From Corynebacterium sp. 13CS0277 (lineage in GTDB: Bacteria > Actinomycetota > Actinomycetes > Mycobacteriales > Mycobacteriaceae), in assembly GCF_002994655.1 (NCBI RefSeq), contig NZ_PPDL01000023.1, positions 1 through 49,711 on the forward strand: 49,711 nucleotides of DNA, read 5' to 3'. The position numbers were made by a program, and so were the translations under genes. Positions within the stretch are counted from its first letter, which is position 1. Each line of letters begins with the position of its first letter. This document shows positions 1-8,214 of the stretch, piece after piece. The notes under the pieces are model-generated. The model made no database searches. It had not been told where the DNA came from and saw nothing but the letters and a program-made list of their open reading frames with translations.

Positions 1-132
1 GTGTTGCCCACCGATCAGGAGCTGCTGGACATGATCGCGAACGAGATCAATATCCGTCCCCGGCGGTGTTTGGATTCATGGTCCCCGGTGGAGGTCTTTA
101 ATAAACTACTGTCCGATGAACAACTTGCTTAG
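1..132 (+). mobile_element. IS30-family transposase, C-terminal end (truncated by the window edge)
   Basis: An open frame runs from the first base to a TAG at 130-132 and gives 43 residues. The segment INIRPRRCLDSWSPVEVF is the typical end of IS30-family DDE transposases, which finish with a 'N-x-RPR-(x)-L-x-W-x-(T/S)P' block. The transposase moves the element by cut and paste. Only the tail is visible, so integrity cannot be judged. The bases just after the stop probably contain the right terminal inverted repeat, but without the left end this cannot be confirmed. Confidence 0.85.
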
Positions 133-638
133 GCGACTTGACACTGCCGTGTTCTTCTTCCTGGAACGTTTCGCTGTGCTGGGGCTTGGGGGAGCTCTGG
201 CGCAGTCCCCCTTGAGTGCCTGCGCGTCTGTCTGCGGCGTCCACTACATCGAGCCTGATGACAACGGTTGAACCCCACGTGCCCATTCGGTGGCGTCAGC
301 TCATCCGTGATTGGATGCCGATAGTGGTGCTGCTCCCGCCCGCACTCGGCCCACGTATCGCGTATTCGTCCTCCAGCCTCGCGTGCCTGGCCATTGGTGC
401 CGTGCGGATGCTGGGACATCGATGCATCGTTGGCCAATGTCTGGAACCTACCCTCGCCTGCGACGTTGAGCGCCCTTGTCGCGTTTCCGACGTGCGCGTG
501 TCCATCAGTGCGGTGGAAAGTCTCCACGATCCACACTGTGGCCTTGTGGTCGTAAAAATCAGCTCCGTGGGTCTGGGGAGCCGTGCTCGCGGCGGCACCC
601 GTGGGGGCAACGGTCAGGGTTGTCACGCGTGGAGTCAT
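129..638 (-). CDS. Possible hypothetical gene truncated next to the IS30 end
   Basis: A minus-strand frame starts at ATG 638, with an AAGG-type ribosome site about 9 bases upstream. It runs to a stop that overlaps the transposase stop. The N-terminal ~80 residues (for example the stretch around HGADFYDHKATVWIVETF) have mostly G/C third bases, as expected of real coding sequence. The C-terminal ~40 residues are arginine- and glutamine-rich and run into the insertion-sequence end. I therefore suspect a gene whose 3' part was replaced by the IS. I recognise no domain and no signal peptide. It could also be chance; a plus-strand ORF (216-797) covers much of the same DNA and is less convincing. 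Confidence 0.3.
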   Translation of the reverse strand: MTPRVTTLTVAPTGAAASTAPQTHGADFYDHKATVWIVETFHRTDGHAHVGNATRALNVAGEGRFQTLANDASMSQHPHGTNGQAREAGGRIRDTWAECGREQHHYRHPITDELTPPNGHVGFNRCHQARCSGRRRQTRRHSRGTAPELPQAPAQRNVPGRRTRQCQVA

Positions 639-1047
639 TCGAGGCACCTTATCCGTTGCTGGAGGAACTTTTCGATTGTGCTCGACGGTACATGGGTTTT
701 CCTGCCCTGTCTACGCTTTTTGCAAACTTTTTTGTTCGTGCAGGTCAATGTCGGCAGCACATGCGCAGCTGTGCTGGGCGTGGCTTCTTCGCGCTGAGGG
801 GAAAGTCGGAAAACCAGCACGGCAGCGTGCGCACTGCGTGGCATGGCAAAGGCTGGGGGATGCCCCAATGGGCGATACCCTTGATGGCCCCCCGGCTGTG
901 GGTAGGGTGGCAGGTACCCTGCGCGATGCAGGGGTGATTCTCAGAAATTTCTCAGCGGGAAGCGTTGATCGGGGTCGGCACCAGTGTGGCCCTTATTGGC
1001 GAGGCATCTCTGCATTGGTGCACCCCTCCTCAAGAAAGGTCGAAGAC
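639..1047. other. Intergenic stretch without a convincing gene
   Basis: No frame here has both a ribosome site and a protein-like composition. The segment holds a near-palindrome around AGAAATTTCT at about 942-955 and a short imperfect hairpin at about 905-922. Either could be regulatory for the small membrane gene that follows, but nothing supports a specific role. Confidence 0.4.
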
Positions 1048-1203
1048 ATGGGCATTGTGGAAATCCTCATCGTGCTGCTCAGCATCGCGGTCCCGGTTGT
1101 GACTGTGGCGCTGGTGATTTGGGCGCTGATGACGCTGGCTCGGATGAAAAAGGACGTCGATCAGCTACGGCAGGACGTCGACCGGCTGCAGTCCACGCCC
1201 TGA
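1048..1203 (+). CDS. Small single-span membrane protein with a coiled-coil tail (51 aa)
   Basis: The start is ATG 1048, preceded by AGAAAGG about 10 bases upstream; a longer in-frame extension upstream lacks these signals. The first 8-31 residues are a strongly hydrophobic membrane span (ILIVLLSIAVPVVTVALVIW). A short charged heptad-like helix follows (KKDVDQLRQDVDRLQ), so the protein is probably a type-I or tail-exposed membrane peptide able to form a coiled coil. It stands alone between two insertion-sequence remnants. No family is recognised. Its function is unknown, but the composition and ribosome site make it a likely real gene. Confidence 0.65.
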   Translation: MGIVEILIVLLSIAVPVVTVALVIWALMTLARMKKDVDQLRQDVDRLQSTP

Positions 1204-1412
1204 TTTCACAGGCTGCACGGCGCTGAGGGGTGGGGTATCTCAGCACCGTGCGGCGGCAGGGGAGGTTCCAGGGGGAGCTTGGGCGCGTGGGCGCTGTCCG
1301 GGCGCTCGTGTCGTGGTTCGCGTGCCTGCGGGGAAGGGTCCTGGGGGGTGGGGGGTTCGCTTGGCGGCAGGGTGCACAGTCACTTCCCGGTGCGTGGGGG
1401 AGGGGTGGGCGG

Positions 1413-1712
1413 TTATGTGCCTGGGTGGTTTGCGAAGAAGGCTGCGGCTTTTTCCAAGAACTCCGCCTCTTTCTTCATCCGGAGGTTCTCGGCGCGCAGC
1501 CGGCGGTTTTCTGCCTCGAGGGCGGCCACGTCCCGGGTGCTGGGGCTGGTGTTTTTGCGGCGGGTGCGTTCTTTGGACACCCAGGCGCGGACGGTGTTGA
1601 TGGACACGCCGGCTGTAGTGGCGGCGTCGCCGTAGGTCATGCCGGCATCAATGACCTTGGAGGCGACGTCCCGGCGTGGGTCGTCGGTGAAGCGGGGGTG
1701 TGAGGTGCTCAT
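1413..1712 (-). pseudogene. IS3-family transposase OrfA remnant, OrfB missing
   Basis: This is a 99-residue protein starting at ATG 1712. Residues ~5-50 form a helix-turn-helix of the IS3 OrfA type (TYGDAATTAGVSINTVRAWV). A leucine-zipper-like helix follows (LEAENRRLRAENLRMKKEAEF) and the protein ends in a typical 'EKAAAFFA' tail. A run of As followed by G lies near the 3' end, where IS3 elements use a -1 frameshift to join OrfA to OrfB. No OrfB-like (rve integrase) sequence follows on the minus strand before 1230, so the element is dead or only a fragment. It sits about 330 bases before the putrescine operon and suggests past rearrangement there. Confidence 0.8.
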
Positions 1713-2040
1713 GTCGATATTCTTGGCCGCTCGTAGCCGGGGATCGTGTGTTTGTGCCGTGAAGGGCGTGGTAGGCGGGTACTGACTGCGCCCGGATGGG
1801 GTGGTGTGAGTCGCCAAAGGGATACCGCTCTTCGGGTGAGTAGTGCAGGGTTGCCTTAAGTGCTGCTGATGGCCGTGGACTGTCGCCGGGTGGGCGAAAC
1901 GGATGCGCCCTTTTCACCCACTTGGCACTGGGGTGGGGTTATCCTGCTGGCAATGATTGTGCCAAGAACGTTGTGTTTGACGTCTCACCGCGATTTTTCT
2001 CGTGGTGCCCATCACGACCTTGGAGAAAGGGTGGTTCCCC
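1713..2040. promoter_or_regulatory. Upstream region of the putrescine operon, with an inverted repeat at 1948-1964
   Basis: This 328-base gap lies between the IS3 remnant and the first dehydrogenase gene. It contains the inverted repeat TGGCAATGATTGTGCCA (1948-1964), with 5-bp perfect arms about 77 bases before the start codon. That is a reasonable place for an operator. A second TTGGCA occurs at 1922-1927. A good -35/-10 pair was not identified. The operator idea rests on symmetry and position only. Confidence 0.35.
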
Positions 2041-3462
2041 GTGAACACCTTGAAGAACATCATCGGTGGCGAGTTTGTCGCCGCCCACGGCACCTCGACC
2101 TTGGACCTGGTCAGCCCCGTTGACGAGCAGGTGGTTGGCATCTCACCGATCTCTGACGCGACGGACGTGGATGCCGCCGTCACCGCCGCCGCCGAAGCCT
2201 TCCGCACGTGGCGACGCACGACCCCTGCTGCCCGCCAGGCAGCACTGTTGGCGATCGCGGACCTCGTGGAGGAGCATGCCCAGGAGATCGCAGAAATCCA
2301 GTGCCGGGAGACCGGCCAGCTGGTGGAGATGGTGAAGACGGAGGAGTGCCTCGTCGGTGCCGACCAGATCCGCTTCTTCGCCGGCGCGGCCCGCACGCTG
2401 CAGGGGCTGTCGCAGGGGGAGTACATGGAGGGCCACACCTCCTCCATCCGGCGGGAGCCCCTGGGTGTTATCGCCCAGGTGTCCCCGTGGAACTACCCCT
2501 TCATGATGGCAGTGTGGAAGCTCGCCCCGGCGCTCGCCGCGGGCAACACCGTCGTCATCAAGCCGTCGGATACGACGCCGTCGTCGACGCTGAAGTTCGT
2601 CGAACTCATGCAGCAGGTCCTGCCCGCAGGCGTCGTCAACGTGGTGCTCGGGGATGCCACGACGGGGGCAACGTTGGTGGCCCACCCGCAGGTGCGGATG
2701 GCAGCCATCACGGGTTCTGTGCCGGCGGGCCGCGCGGTGGGCCGCAGCGCCGGCGAGAACTTGAAGCGCTCCCACCTGGAGCTCGGCGGCAAAGCCCCGG
2801 TCATTGTCGCCGCCGACGCGGATCTTCCTGCCGCTGCCGAAGGCATTGCCGCCGCAGGATTCTTCAACGCCGGCCAGGACTGCACGGCCGCCACCCGCAT
2901 CCTCGTTGACCGCGCCGTGGAGGAGGAGTTCACCTCGCTCCTCGTCGCTGAGGCCGCGAAGCTGCGGTGCGGGGCGCCGGATGATCCGGACGCGTTCTAC
3001 GGGGCGCTGAACAATCGCCGCCACTTCGACAAGGTCATGGGCGTGCTGGCGGAGCTGCCGGCGCACGCCCGCATCCTCACCGGTGGGACCCGGGTCGGCG
3101 ACACCGGCTTCTACCTGGCGCCGACCATCATCGCGGGACTCACGCAGCAGGACAAGGCCATCCAGGAAGAAACCTTCGGCCCGGTGCTCACGATCCAGAG
3201 CTTCGACACCCTCGATGAGGCCCTGGAGTTGGCCAACGACGTCTCGTATGGGCTGGCGTCCTCGGTGTGGACGACGAACGTGCACACCAGTGACCGGGCC
3301 GCCCGCGAGTTGGAGTTCGGCTGCGTGTGGATCAACTGCCACATCCCGCTCGTCGCGGAGATGCCGCACGGCGGGTTCAAGGATTCCGGCTACGGCAAGG
3401 ACCTCTCCCTCTACGGGATGGAGGAGTACACCCGCATCAAGCACGTCATGAGCGCCCACTAA
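2041..3462 (+). CDS. patD: Gamma-aminobutyraldehyde dehydrogenase (PatD/YdcW type)
   Basis: NAD-dependent aldehyde dehydrogenase of 473 residues. It is predicted to oxidise 4-aminobutanal, the product of putrescine oxidase, to GABA in the cytosol. The GTG at 2041 is chosen because GGAGAAAGG lies about 10 bases upstream; an upstream in-frame GTG at 2002 has no such site. Catalytic Cys281 lies in FFNAGQDCTAATR and the general base Glu247 in HLELGGKAP. The NAD-binding PWNYPFMMAVWKLAPALA segment is present. The GQDC-TAA context is typical of the YdcW/PatD and betaine-aldehyde branch. The next gene is a putrescine oxidase, which supports this substrate over betaine aldehyde. Length is normal for the family. 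Confidence 0.88.
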   Translation: MNTLKNIIGGEFVAAHGTSTLDLVSPVDEQVVGISPISDATDVDAAVTAAAEAFRTWRRTTPAARQAALLAIADLVEEHAQEIAEIQCRETGQLVEMVKTEECLVGADQIRFFAGAARTLQGLSQGEYMEGHTSSIRREPLGVIAQVSPWNYPFMMAVWKLAPALAAGNTVVIKPSDTTPSSTLKFVELMQQVLPAGVVNVVLGDATTGATLVAHPQVRMAAITGSVPAGRAVGRSAGENLKRSHLELGGKAPVIVAADADLPAAAEGIAAAGFFNAGQDCTAATRILVDRAVEEEFTSLLVAEAAKLRCGAPDDPDAFYGALNNRRHFDKVMGVLAELPAHARILTGGTRVGDTGFYLAPTIIAGLTQQDKAIQEETFGPVLTIQSFDTLDEALELANDVSYGLASSVWTTNVHTSDRAARELEFGCVWINCHIPLVAEMPHGGFKDSGYGKDLSLYGMEEYTRIKHVMSAH

Positions 3463-3682
3463 CCCGACCCCCCGACGTGGCGTTGGGCCCACAGGCACAG
3501 GTGGGCCAGCACATAGTGCCCCTGCGCAGGGCGCATCCCCGCCGACTCGCGCGGCAGGTGCGTCCCCGCAGCCCGTGGCTTCGTTCCCTTTTCCCTTTTC
3601 TTCTTCGTGTGTTGTTCCAGCCAGTCCCCGCCGCGCGTGGCGGAACTGGCGCAGCTGACCCCATTTTTCAAGGAGTTTTCTC
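3463..3682. other. Intergenic region between patD and puo
   Basis: A 220-base gap holding no gene. It includes a pyrimidine-rich tract at about 3586-3606 and ends with the AAGGAG ribosome site (3670-3675) of the next gene. No clear terminator hairpin was seen, so read-through from patD is possible. Confidence 0.4.
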
Positions 3683-5058
3683 ATGTTGACCAGCGATGTT
3701 GTCATTATCGGTGCCGGCCCGGCGGGGTTGAGCGCGCCTACCGCCTGCAGCAGGCCGGGCACACCGTCACCGTTGTCGAGGCCCGCGACCGCGTGGGCGG
3801 GCGCACCCGCTCCGACGTCATGAATGGTGCCTGGTACGAGATCGGCGGCCAGTGGGTGTCCCCCGACCAGACGGCTCTGATCGCCCTGCTCGAGGAGCTC
3901 GGCCTGGAGACCTACCAGCGCTACCGCGAGGGGGACTCCATCTACCTCGGCCCGGACGGCCAGGTGCGCCGCTACACCGGGGAGATTTTCCCCTGCGCCG
4001 AGGACACCCAGGAGGAGATCAAGCGACTCATCGCCCTCATGGATGAGCTCGTCGCCACCATCGATCCGGCCGCGCCGTGGGAGCACCCCCGCGCCGCCGA
4101 GTGGGACTCCATCTCCTTCGAAGCGTGGCTGGCAACCCAGTCCGAGGACGAGGAGGCCAGGAAGAACATTGGCCTGTTCATCGCGGGCGGCATGCTCACC
4201 AAGCCGGCGCACGCGTTCTCCGCGCTGCAGGCGATGCACATGGCCGCCTCTGCCGGGTCGTTCACGAACCTGGTGGACGAGGACTTCATCCTCGACGCCC
4301 GCGTCATCGGCGGCATGCAGAAGGTGTCGCTGACCCTGGCGGACAAGATCGGGGAGGACTCCATCATCCTCGGCACCCCGGTGCGTCAGATCGCCTGGGA
4401 CGACGAGGGCGTGACCGTCTACGCCGGCGCCCGCGCCGGCGAGGTGGAGACCACCGTGCGGGCTCGCTACGCGATCCTGGCGATCCCGCCGAACCTGTAC
4501 AACACGATCTCCTACGTGCCGGAGCTGCCGCGCACCCAGCAGATCATGCACCAGCACCAGTCGATGGGCCTGGTGATCAAGGTGCACGCCACCTACGAGA
4601 CCCCCTTCTGGCGGGAGGAGGGGCTGAGCGGCACCTGTTTCAGCTCCTCGAACCTGGTGCAGGAAATCTACGACAACACCAACTACGGCGACACCCGCGG
4701 CACCCTCGTCGGTTTCGTCACCGACGTCGACGCGGAGGCCATGTTCGCCCTCCCGGAGGAGGAGCGCAAGCAGACGATCCTCGCGGCGATGGCCACCATG
4801 CTGGGGGAGAAGACCATGCACCCGGAGTCGTTCTACCTGTCCGACTGGGGTGCGGAGGAGTGGACCCGCGGCGCGTACGCCACCTCCTACGATCTCGGGG
4901 GCTTGAGCCGCTGGGGCAAGTACAACGAGCAGCCCGTCGGCCCCCTCCACTTCGCCTGCTCCGACATCGCCGGCGAGGGCTTCCAGCACGTCGACGGTGC
5001 GGTGCGGATGGGCCAGAAGGTCGCCGCCACCCTGACGCAGTTGCTGGCGGGGAAGTAG
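3683..5058 (+). pseudogene. puo: Putrescine oxidase (flavin monoamine oxidase), apparent 1-base frameshift
   Basis: This FAD enzyme converts putrescine, oxygen and water to 4-aminobutanal, ammonia and hydrogen peroxide. ATG 3683 has a good AAGGAG 8 bases upstream and encodes MLTSDVVIIGAGPAGLSA, the dinucleotide-binding fold of the family. The continuation AYRLQQAGHTVTVVEARDRVGGRT and all later sequence lie in another frame. Around 3731-3738 one base (probably a G in the GC-rich run) appears to be missing. From there to the TAG at 5058 the frame is intact and fully protein-like, including EIGGQWVSPDQTALI, a hallmark of the Kocuria and Rhodococcus putrescine oxidases. No decay is seen elsewhere, so this may be a very recent mutation or a sequencing error. 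The stop is 4 bases from the next start. Confidence 0.85.
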
Positions 5059-5062
5059 CGTC

Positions 5063-5950
5063 ATGCGCTGCCTCATCGGATACGAGGCGACACCCCAAGG
5101 CCTCGATGCTCTCGGCGTCGGTATCGACCTGGCGCGCGCGACGGGCGCGGAACTCGACATCGTCGTGGTGCTGCGCCGCCACAACGCCTTCAGCCACGAA
5201 TACCCGCCCAGTGGCCGCATCGACGACATCCTCGTCAGCCAGGCCTTCGGCTGGCTGCGGGAAGCGATGGCGATCGTGCCCGACGACGTCGACGCCCGTG
5301 GTGTCGTGCTCTCCGACACGAATACTGCCGAAGGGCTCATCCGCGCCGCCGACAGCCGGGGTGGGGACATCATCGTCGTCGGCGGGGCATCCGCCAGCCC
5401 CCTGAAACGCCACACCCTCGGCAGCGTGGCCACCGACCTGCTGCTGGCAGCCCCGGTGCCCGTCGCCCTGGCGCCCCGCGGCTACCGGCGGGGCCCGCTG
5501 CACCGCATCAATGCTGCCGTCGGTACCCGCCCCGGCACGGTACCCCTGGTGCGCGCCAGCCTCGCGGTCGCCGCCCAGGCCGGCCTGCCGCTGCGGCTGG
5601 TGGCCCTGCCGGGCCACGCCCACGGGCGCGCGACTGCGGCCGCAGCCCTCGAACACGCCGAGGGGGCGCTCGCAGAAGCCCAGTCGCAAGTGCCGGAGGC
5701 CAGCACCAATACCACGGTGGACGTCGCCCCCACCGACGACATCAACGCTGCCGTGGAGGCCATCACCGTCGCCGACGGCGACGTCTTCTTCGTCGGGTCC
5801 TCCCGCGTCGAACACTCCCGGCACCTGTTCTCCCGGGCCATCGCGATGCGGCTGCTGAAAAACCTCGACTGCCCCATCGTCGTCGTACCCACCGAGTACG
5901 CCGGCCTGCGGCACATCGACCCTGGAGGCTCCCCGGAGGTGACCCCATGA
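5063..5950 (+). CDS. Tandem universal stress protein (two UspA domains)
   Basis: A 295-residue protein with two UspA-type alpha/beta domains (about 1-138 and 148-285). The first contains DIIVVGGASASPLKRHTLGSV, a G-x2-G-x9-G-(S/T)-like nucleotide loop. The second ends FSRAIAMRLLKNLDCPIVVVP and lacks a clean glycine loop. UspA proteins bind ATP or other small molecules and commonly tune transport or stress responses. The gene starts 4 bases after the putrescine oxidase and overlaps the permease by ATGA, so it is translationally coupled to both. I infer it serves the putrescine uptake and oxidation operon, perhaps sensing nucleotide state or coping with the peroxide that the oxidase makes; the sequence does not prove this. 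Confidence 0.85.
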   Translation: MRCLIGYEATPQGLDALGVGIDLARATGAELDIVVVLRRHNAFSHEYPPSGRIDDILVSQAFGWLREAMAIVPDDVDARGVVLSDTNTAEGLIRAADSRGGDIIVVGGASASPLKRHTLGSVATDLLLAAPVPVALAPRGYRRGPLHRINAAVGTRPGTVPLVRASLAVAAQAGLPLRLVALPGHAHGRATAAAALEHAEGALAEAQSQVPEASTNTTVDVAPTDDINAAVEAITVADGDVFFVGSSRVEHSRHLFSRAIAMRLLKNLDCPIVVVPTEYAGLRHIDPGGSPEVTP

Positions 5951-7509
5951 GCACACCCACCCTCATCCCGCAGCCCACCGCAGCGAAACCCAAAGGCCTG
6001 GCCGCCGGGAAAGTGGGCTTCCTCTCCGCCGCGATCATCGGCATGAGCTGCATCGCGCCGGCCTACACCCTGTCCGGGGCGCTTGGCCCCACCGCCAGTG
6101 AGGTCGGCAACCACCTGCCCGCCATCTTCCTCGTCGGCTTCATCCCCATGCTGCTCGTCGCGATCGGCTACCGGCAGCTCAACGAGGCGATGCCGGACTC
6201 CGGCACCACCTTCACCTGGGCAACCCGCGCCTTCGGGCCGGCGATTGGGTGGCTCGGTGGTTGGGGCTTGCTGGCCGCCACGATCCTCGTGCTGTCCAAC
6301 CTGGCGGGCATCGCCGTGGACTTCTTCTACCTGCTGCTCAGCCAGATTTTCCGCGACCCATCACTCGCCTCCTGGAGCGCGAATATCCCCGTGAACATCG
6401 CCACCTGCTTCGTGTTCATGGTGATCGCCTGCGCGGTGAGCTACCGCGGCATGGACACCACGAAAACCGTCCAGTACATCCTCGTTGGACTGCAGCTGTG
6501 TGTGCTGCTGCTGTTCTCCGGGATGGCGCTGTGGAAAGCCCACCAGGGCACCGCCTTCGACACCACCCCTTTCTCCTGGGAATGGTTCAACCCCTTCGGC
6601 GTCGACAGCTTCTCCTCCTTCGCCGCCGGCATCGCCCTGTCGGTGTTCATCTACTGGGGTTGGGACGTGGTGCTCACCATGTCGGAGGAAACCGAAGGCT
6701 CCTCCACCACCCCCGGCAAAGCCGCCACCGCCACCATCCTCGTCATTGTGGTGCTGTACCAAATCATCGCCATCGCCCTGCTGCGCTATTCAGGCACCTC
6801 CGACGGCGAGTACGGGCTCGGCAACCCCGCCATCCAAGAAAACATCTTCGCCGAACTCGCCGGCCCCATCATGGGACCCGCAGCGATCCTTATGTCGATC
6901 GCAGTCCTCGGCTCCTCGGCAGCGTCCCTCCAATCCACCTTCATCGGGCCCGCCCGCACGATGCTCGCCATGGGCTTCTACGGGGCACTGCCGAAAAGGT
7001 TCGGCACCGTCAGCCCGAAATTCCAATCACCCGGCTTTGCCACCATCGTCGCCGGCATTGTCGCCTTCGGCTTCTACGCCATCATGCGCGTCATCAGCGA
7101 AGCCGTCCTCTGGGACACCATCACCGCCCTCGGGATGATGGTCTGCTTCTACTATGGCATGACCGCTTTTGCCTGCGTGTGGTACTTCCGGCACCACTGG
7201 TTCGACTCCTTCGGCAGCTTCCTCACGAAGCTCGCCTGCCCACTGGTCGGCGGCGGCCTGCTCATGGTGTTCTTCGTGCAGACTTCCATCGACGCCATGG
7301 ACCCGGCCTACGGGTCCGGTTCGGAACTCTTCGGCCTCGGACTGGTCTTTGTCCTCGGAGTGGTCATCTTGTTGCTCGGGGTCATCACGATGGCGCTCAC
7401 CTGGTGGCGCAGCCCCGCCTTCTTCCACGGCACGACGCTGAGCCGCGGGCTGCCCACCGACCAGGACTTCGTCACCATCGACGACGCATTCGGCCTCCCG
7501 CCCGCATAG
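5947..7509 (+). CDS. APC-superfamily amino acid/polyamine permease (putative putrescine importer)
   Basis: A 520-residue membrane protein with about 12 predicted spans, beginning right after a short polar N-terminus. The first span carries the APC signature (GFLSAAIIGMSCIAPAYTLS). The helix-breaking GxGxA-like region and the YWGWDVVLTMSEETEGS motif of loop 6 are typical of the APC family, where the glutamates take part in substrate and proton coupling. Its start overlaps the stress-protein stop. Being last in an operon with putrescine oxidase and aminobutyraldehyde dehydrogenase makes putrescine or another diamine the most likely substrate. An amino-acid substrate cannot be excluded. A strong hairpin follows at 7582-7624. 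Confidence 0.85.
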   Translation: MSTPTLIPQPTAAKPKGLAAGKVGFLSAAIIGMSCIAPAYTLSGALGPTASEVGNHLPAIFLVGFIPMLLVAIGYRQLNEAMPDSGTTFTWATRAFGPAIGWLGGWGLLAATILVLSNLAGIAVDFFYLLLSQIFRDPSLASWSANIPVNIATCFVFMVIACAVSYRGMDTTKTVQYILVGLQLCVLLLFSGMALWKAHQGTAFDTTPFSWEWFNPFGVDSFSSFAAGIALSVFIYWGWDVVLTMSEETEGSSTTPGKAATATILVIVVLYQIIAIALLRYSGTSDGEYGLGNPAIQENIFAELAGPIMGPAAILMSIAVLGSSAASLQSTFIGPARTMLAMGFYGALPKRFGTVSPKFQSPGFATIVAGIVAFGFYAIMRVISEAVLWDTITALGMMVCFYYGMTAFACVWYFRHHWFDSFGSFLTKLACPLVGGGLLMVFFVQTSIDAMDPAYGSGSELFGLGLVFVLGVVILLLGVITMALTWWRSPAFFHGTTLSRGLPTDQDFVTIDDAFGLPPA

Positions 7510-7581
7510 CGCCGACGCGCACACCCGGCAGACGACACCCGCGCGCACCCGCCCTCCCAGGCACGCGTGCGCGCCGGGCAG

Positions 7582-7624
7582 ACTGGGCCTGCACCCGCTG
7601 TACTTCAAGCGGTGCAGGCCCAGT
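7582..7624 (+). terminator. Long hairpin ending the forward putrescine operon
   Basis: The arms ACTGGGCCTGCAC and GTGCAGGCCCAGT pair perfectly. They extend inward by CGCT/AGCG after a one-base bulge, giving about 17 pairs with an 8-base loop. It lies 72 bases after the permease stop. No T-tract follows, so termination may rely on the stem alone. Confidence 0.65.
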
Positions 7625-7920
7625 GTCGTGTGCGGGGTCGGATCGGGTGGGTCGTCGAGGTACCCAGGAGTACGCAGAGAGAACGTACGCACTCGGTCAG
7701 CGCGCGTGCGCGTCGGCATTACAGGTCCCTGAACCGACCCCACCCGCACAATATCGGCGATACGCGGTGCCGCATCGGATGAGGCTCAAGGGGCCTGCGC
7801 CCCACGCCTCAGGGGACAGGCGCGCCAGGTGGCCTGTGTGCGTGCGCTCCCACGCCCCTGGAACCGGGCGCGACCACTGCTTGATCCGGAGGGGCCTGGT
7901 GCTGGGGCAGCTCCTCGATA

Positions 7921-8010
7921 CCCCTACCAACTCCCCGGAATCAGCGCTACCAACTAGACGGAACACCCCTACCAACTACACGGAACACCCCTACCAACGA
8001 CCCCGATTTC
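7921..8010. repeat. Four tandem copies of a 22/23-bp repeat
   Basis: The core CTACCAAC begins at 7924, 7947, 7969 and 7991, that is, at steps of 23, 22 and 22 bases. The flanks CGGAA and ACACCC also recur, so the unit is about CTACCAACTANACGGAACACC. Copies two and three are the most alike. The array lies in non-coding DNA between the terminators of two convergent operons (7582-7624 and 8105-8143). There are no spacers, so it is not a CRISPR. It could be an iterated protein-binding site or a simple expansion. Confidence 0.75.
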
Positions 8011-8104
8011 GCGCACCGCCATGGAGCTGCGCCGCACACGTCTGCGGGCAGGAGCCCAGACAGCCCCGTGCCCAATCCCGGGGGCGGACACCGCGGGTTG
8101 GCGT

Positions 8105-8143
8105 GAAAAATCCCCGGCCTGCGCGGGTGGCAGGGCCGGGGCT
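8105..8143 (-). terminator. Rho-independent terminator of the gabTD-permease arm
   Basis: Read on the minus strand, a CCCCGG...CCGGGG stem, extended by CCTGC/GCAGG, is followed by ATTTTT. It lies about 75 bases after the HAAAP permease stop codon. Confidence 0.75.
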
Positions 8144-8214
8144 GACGAAGGTGCGCGAGGGCGCGGGAGTGGGAGTGGCGCGTGGATCCGACTCCACGCG
8201 GGGCGGGGGCGTGC

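Noticed and set aside
2143..5433. A 1096-codon open frame on the minus strand
   Set aside because: It lies opposite patD and puo. Its protein is Gly/Arg/Ala-rich with no recognisable domain, the usual antisense frame of GC-rich genes.
7921..8010. Repeat array as a CRISPR
   Set aside because: The copies are directly joined with no unique spacers, and no cas genes are near.
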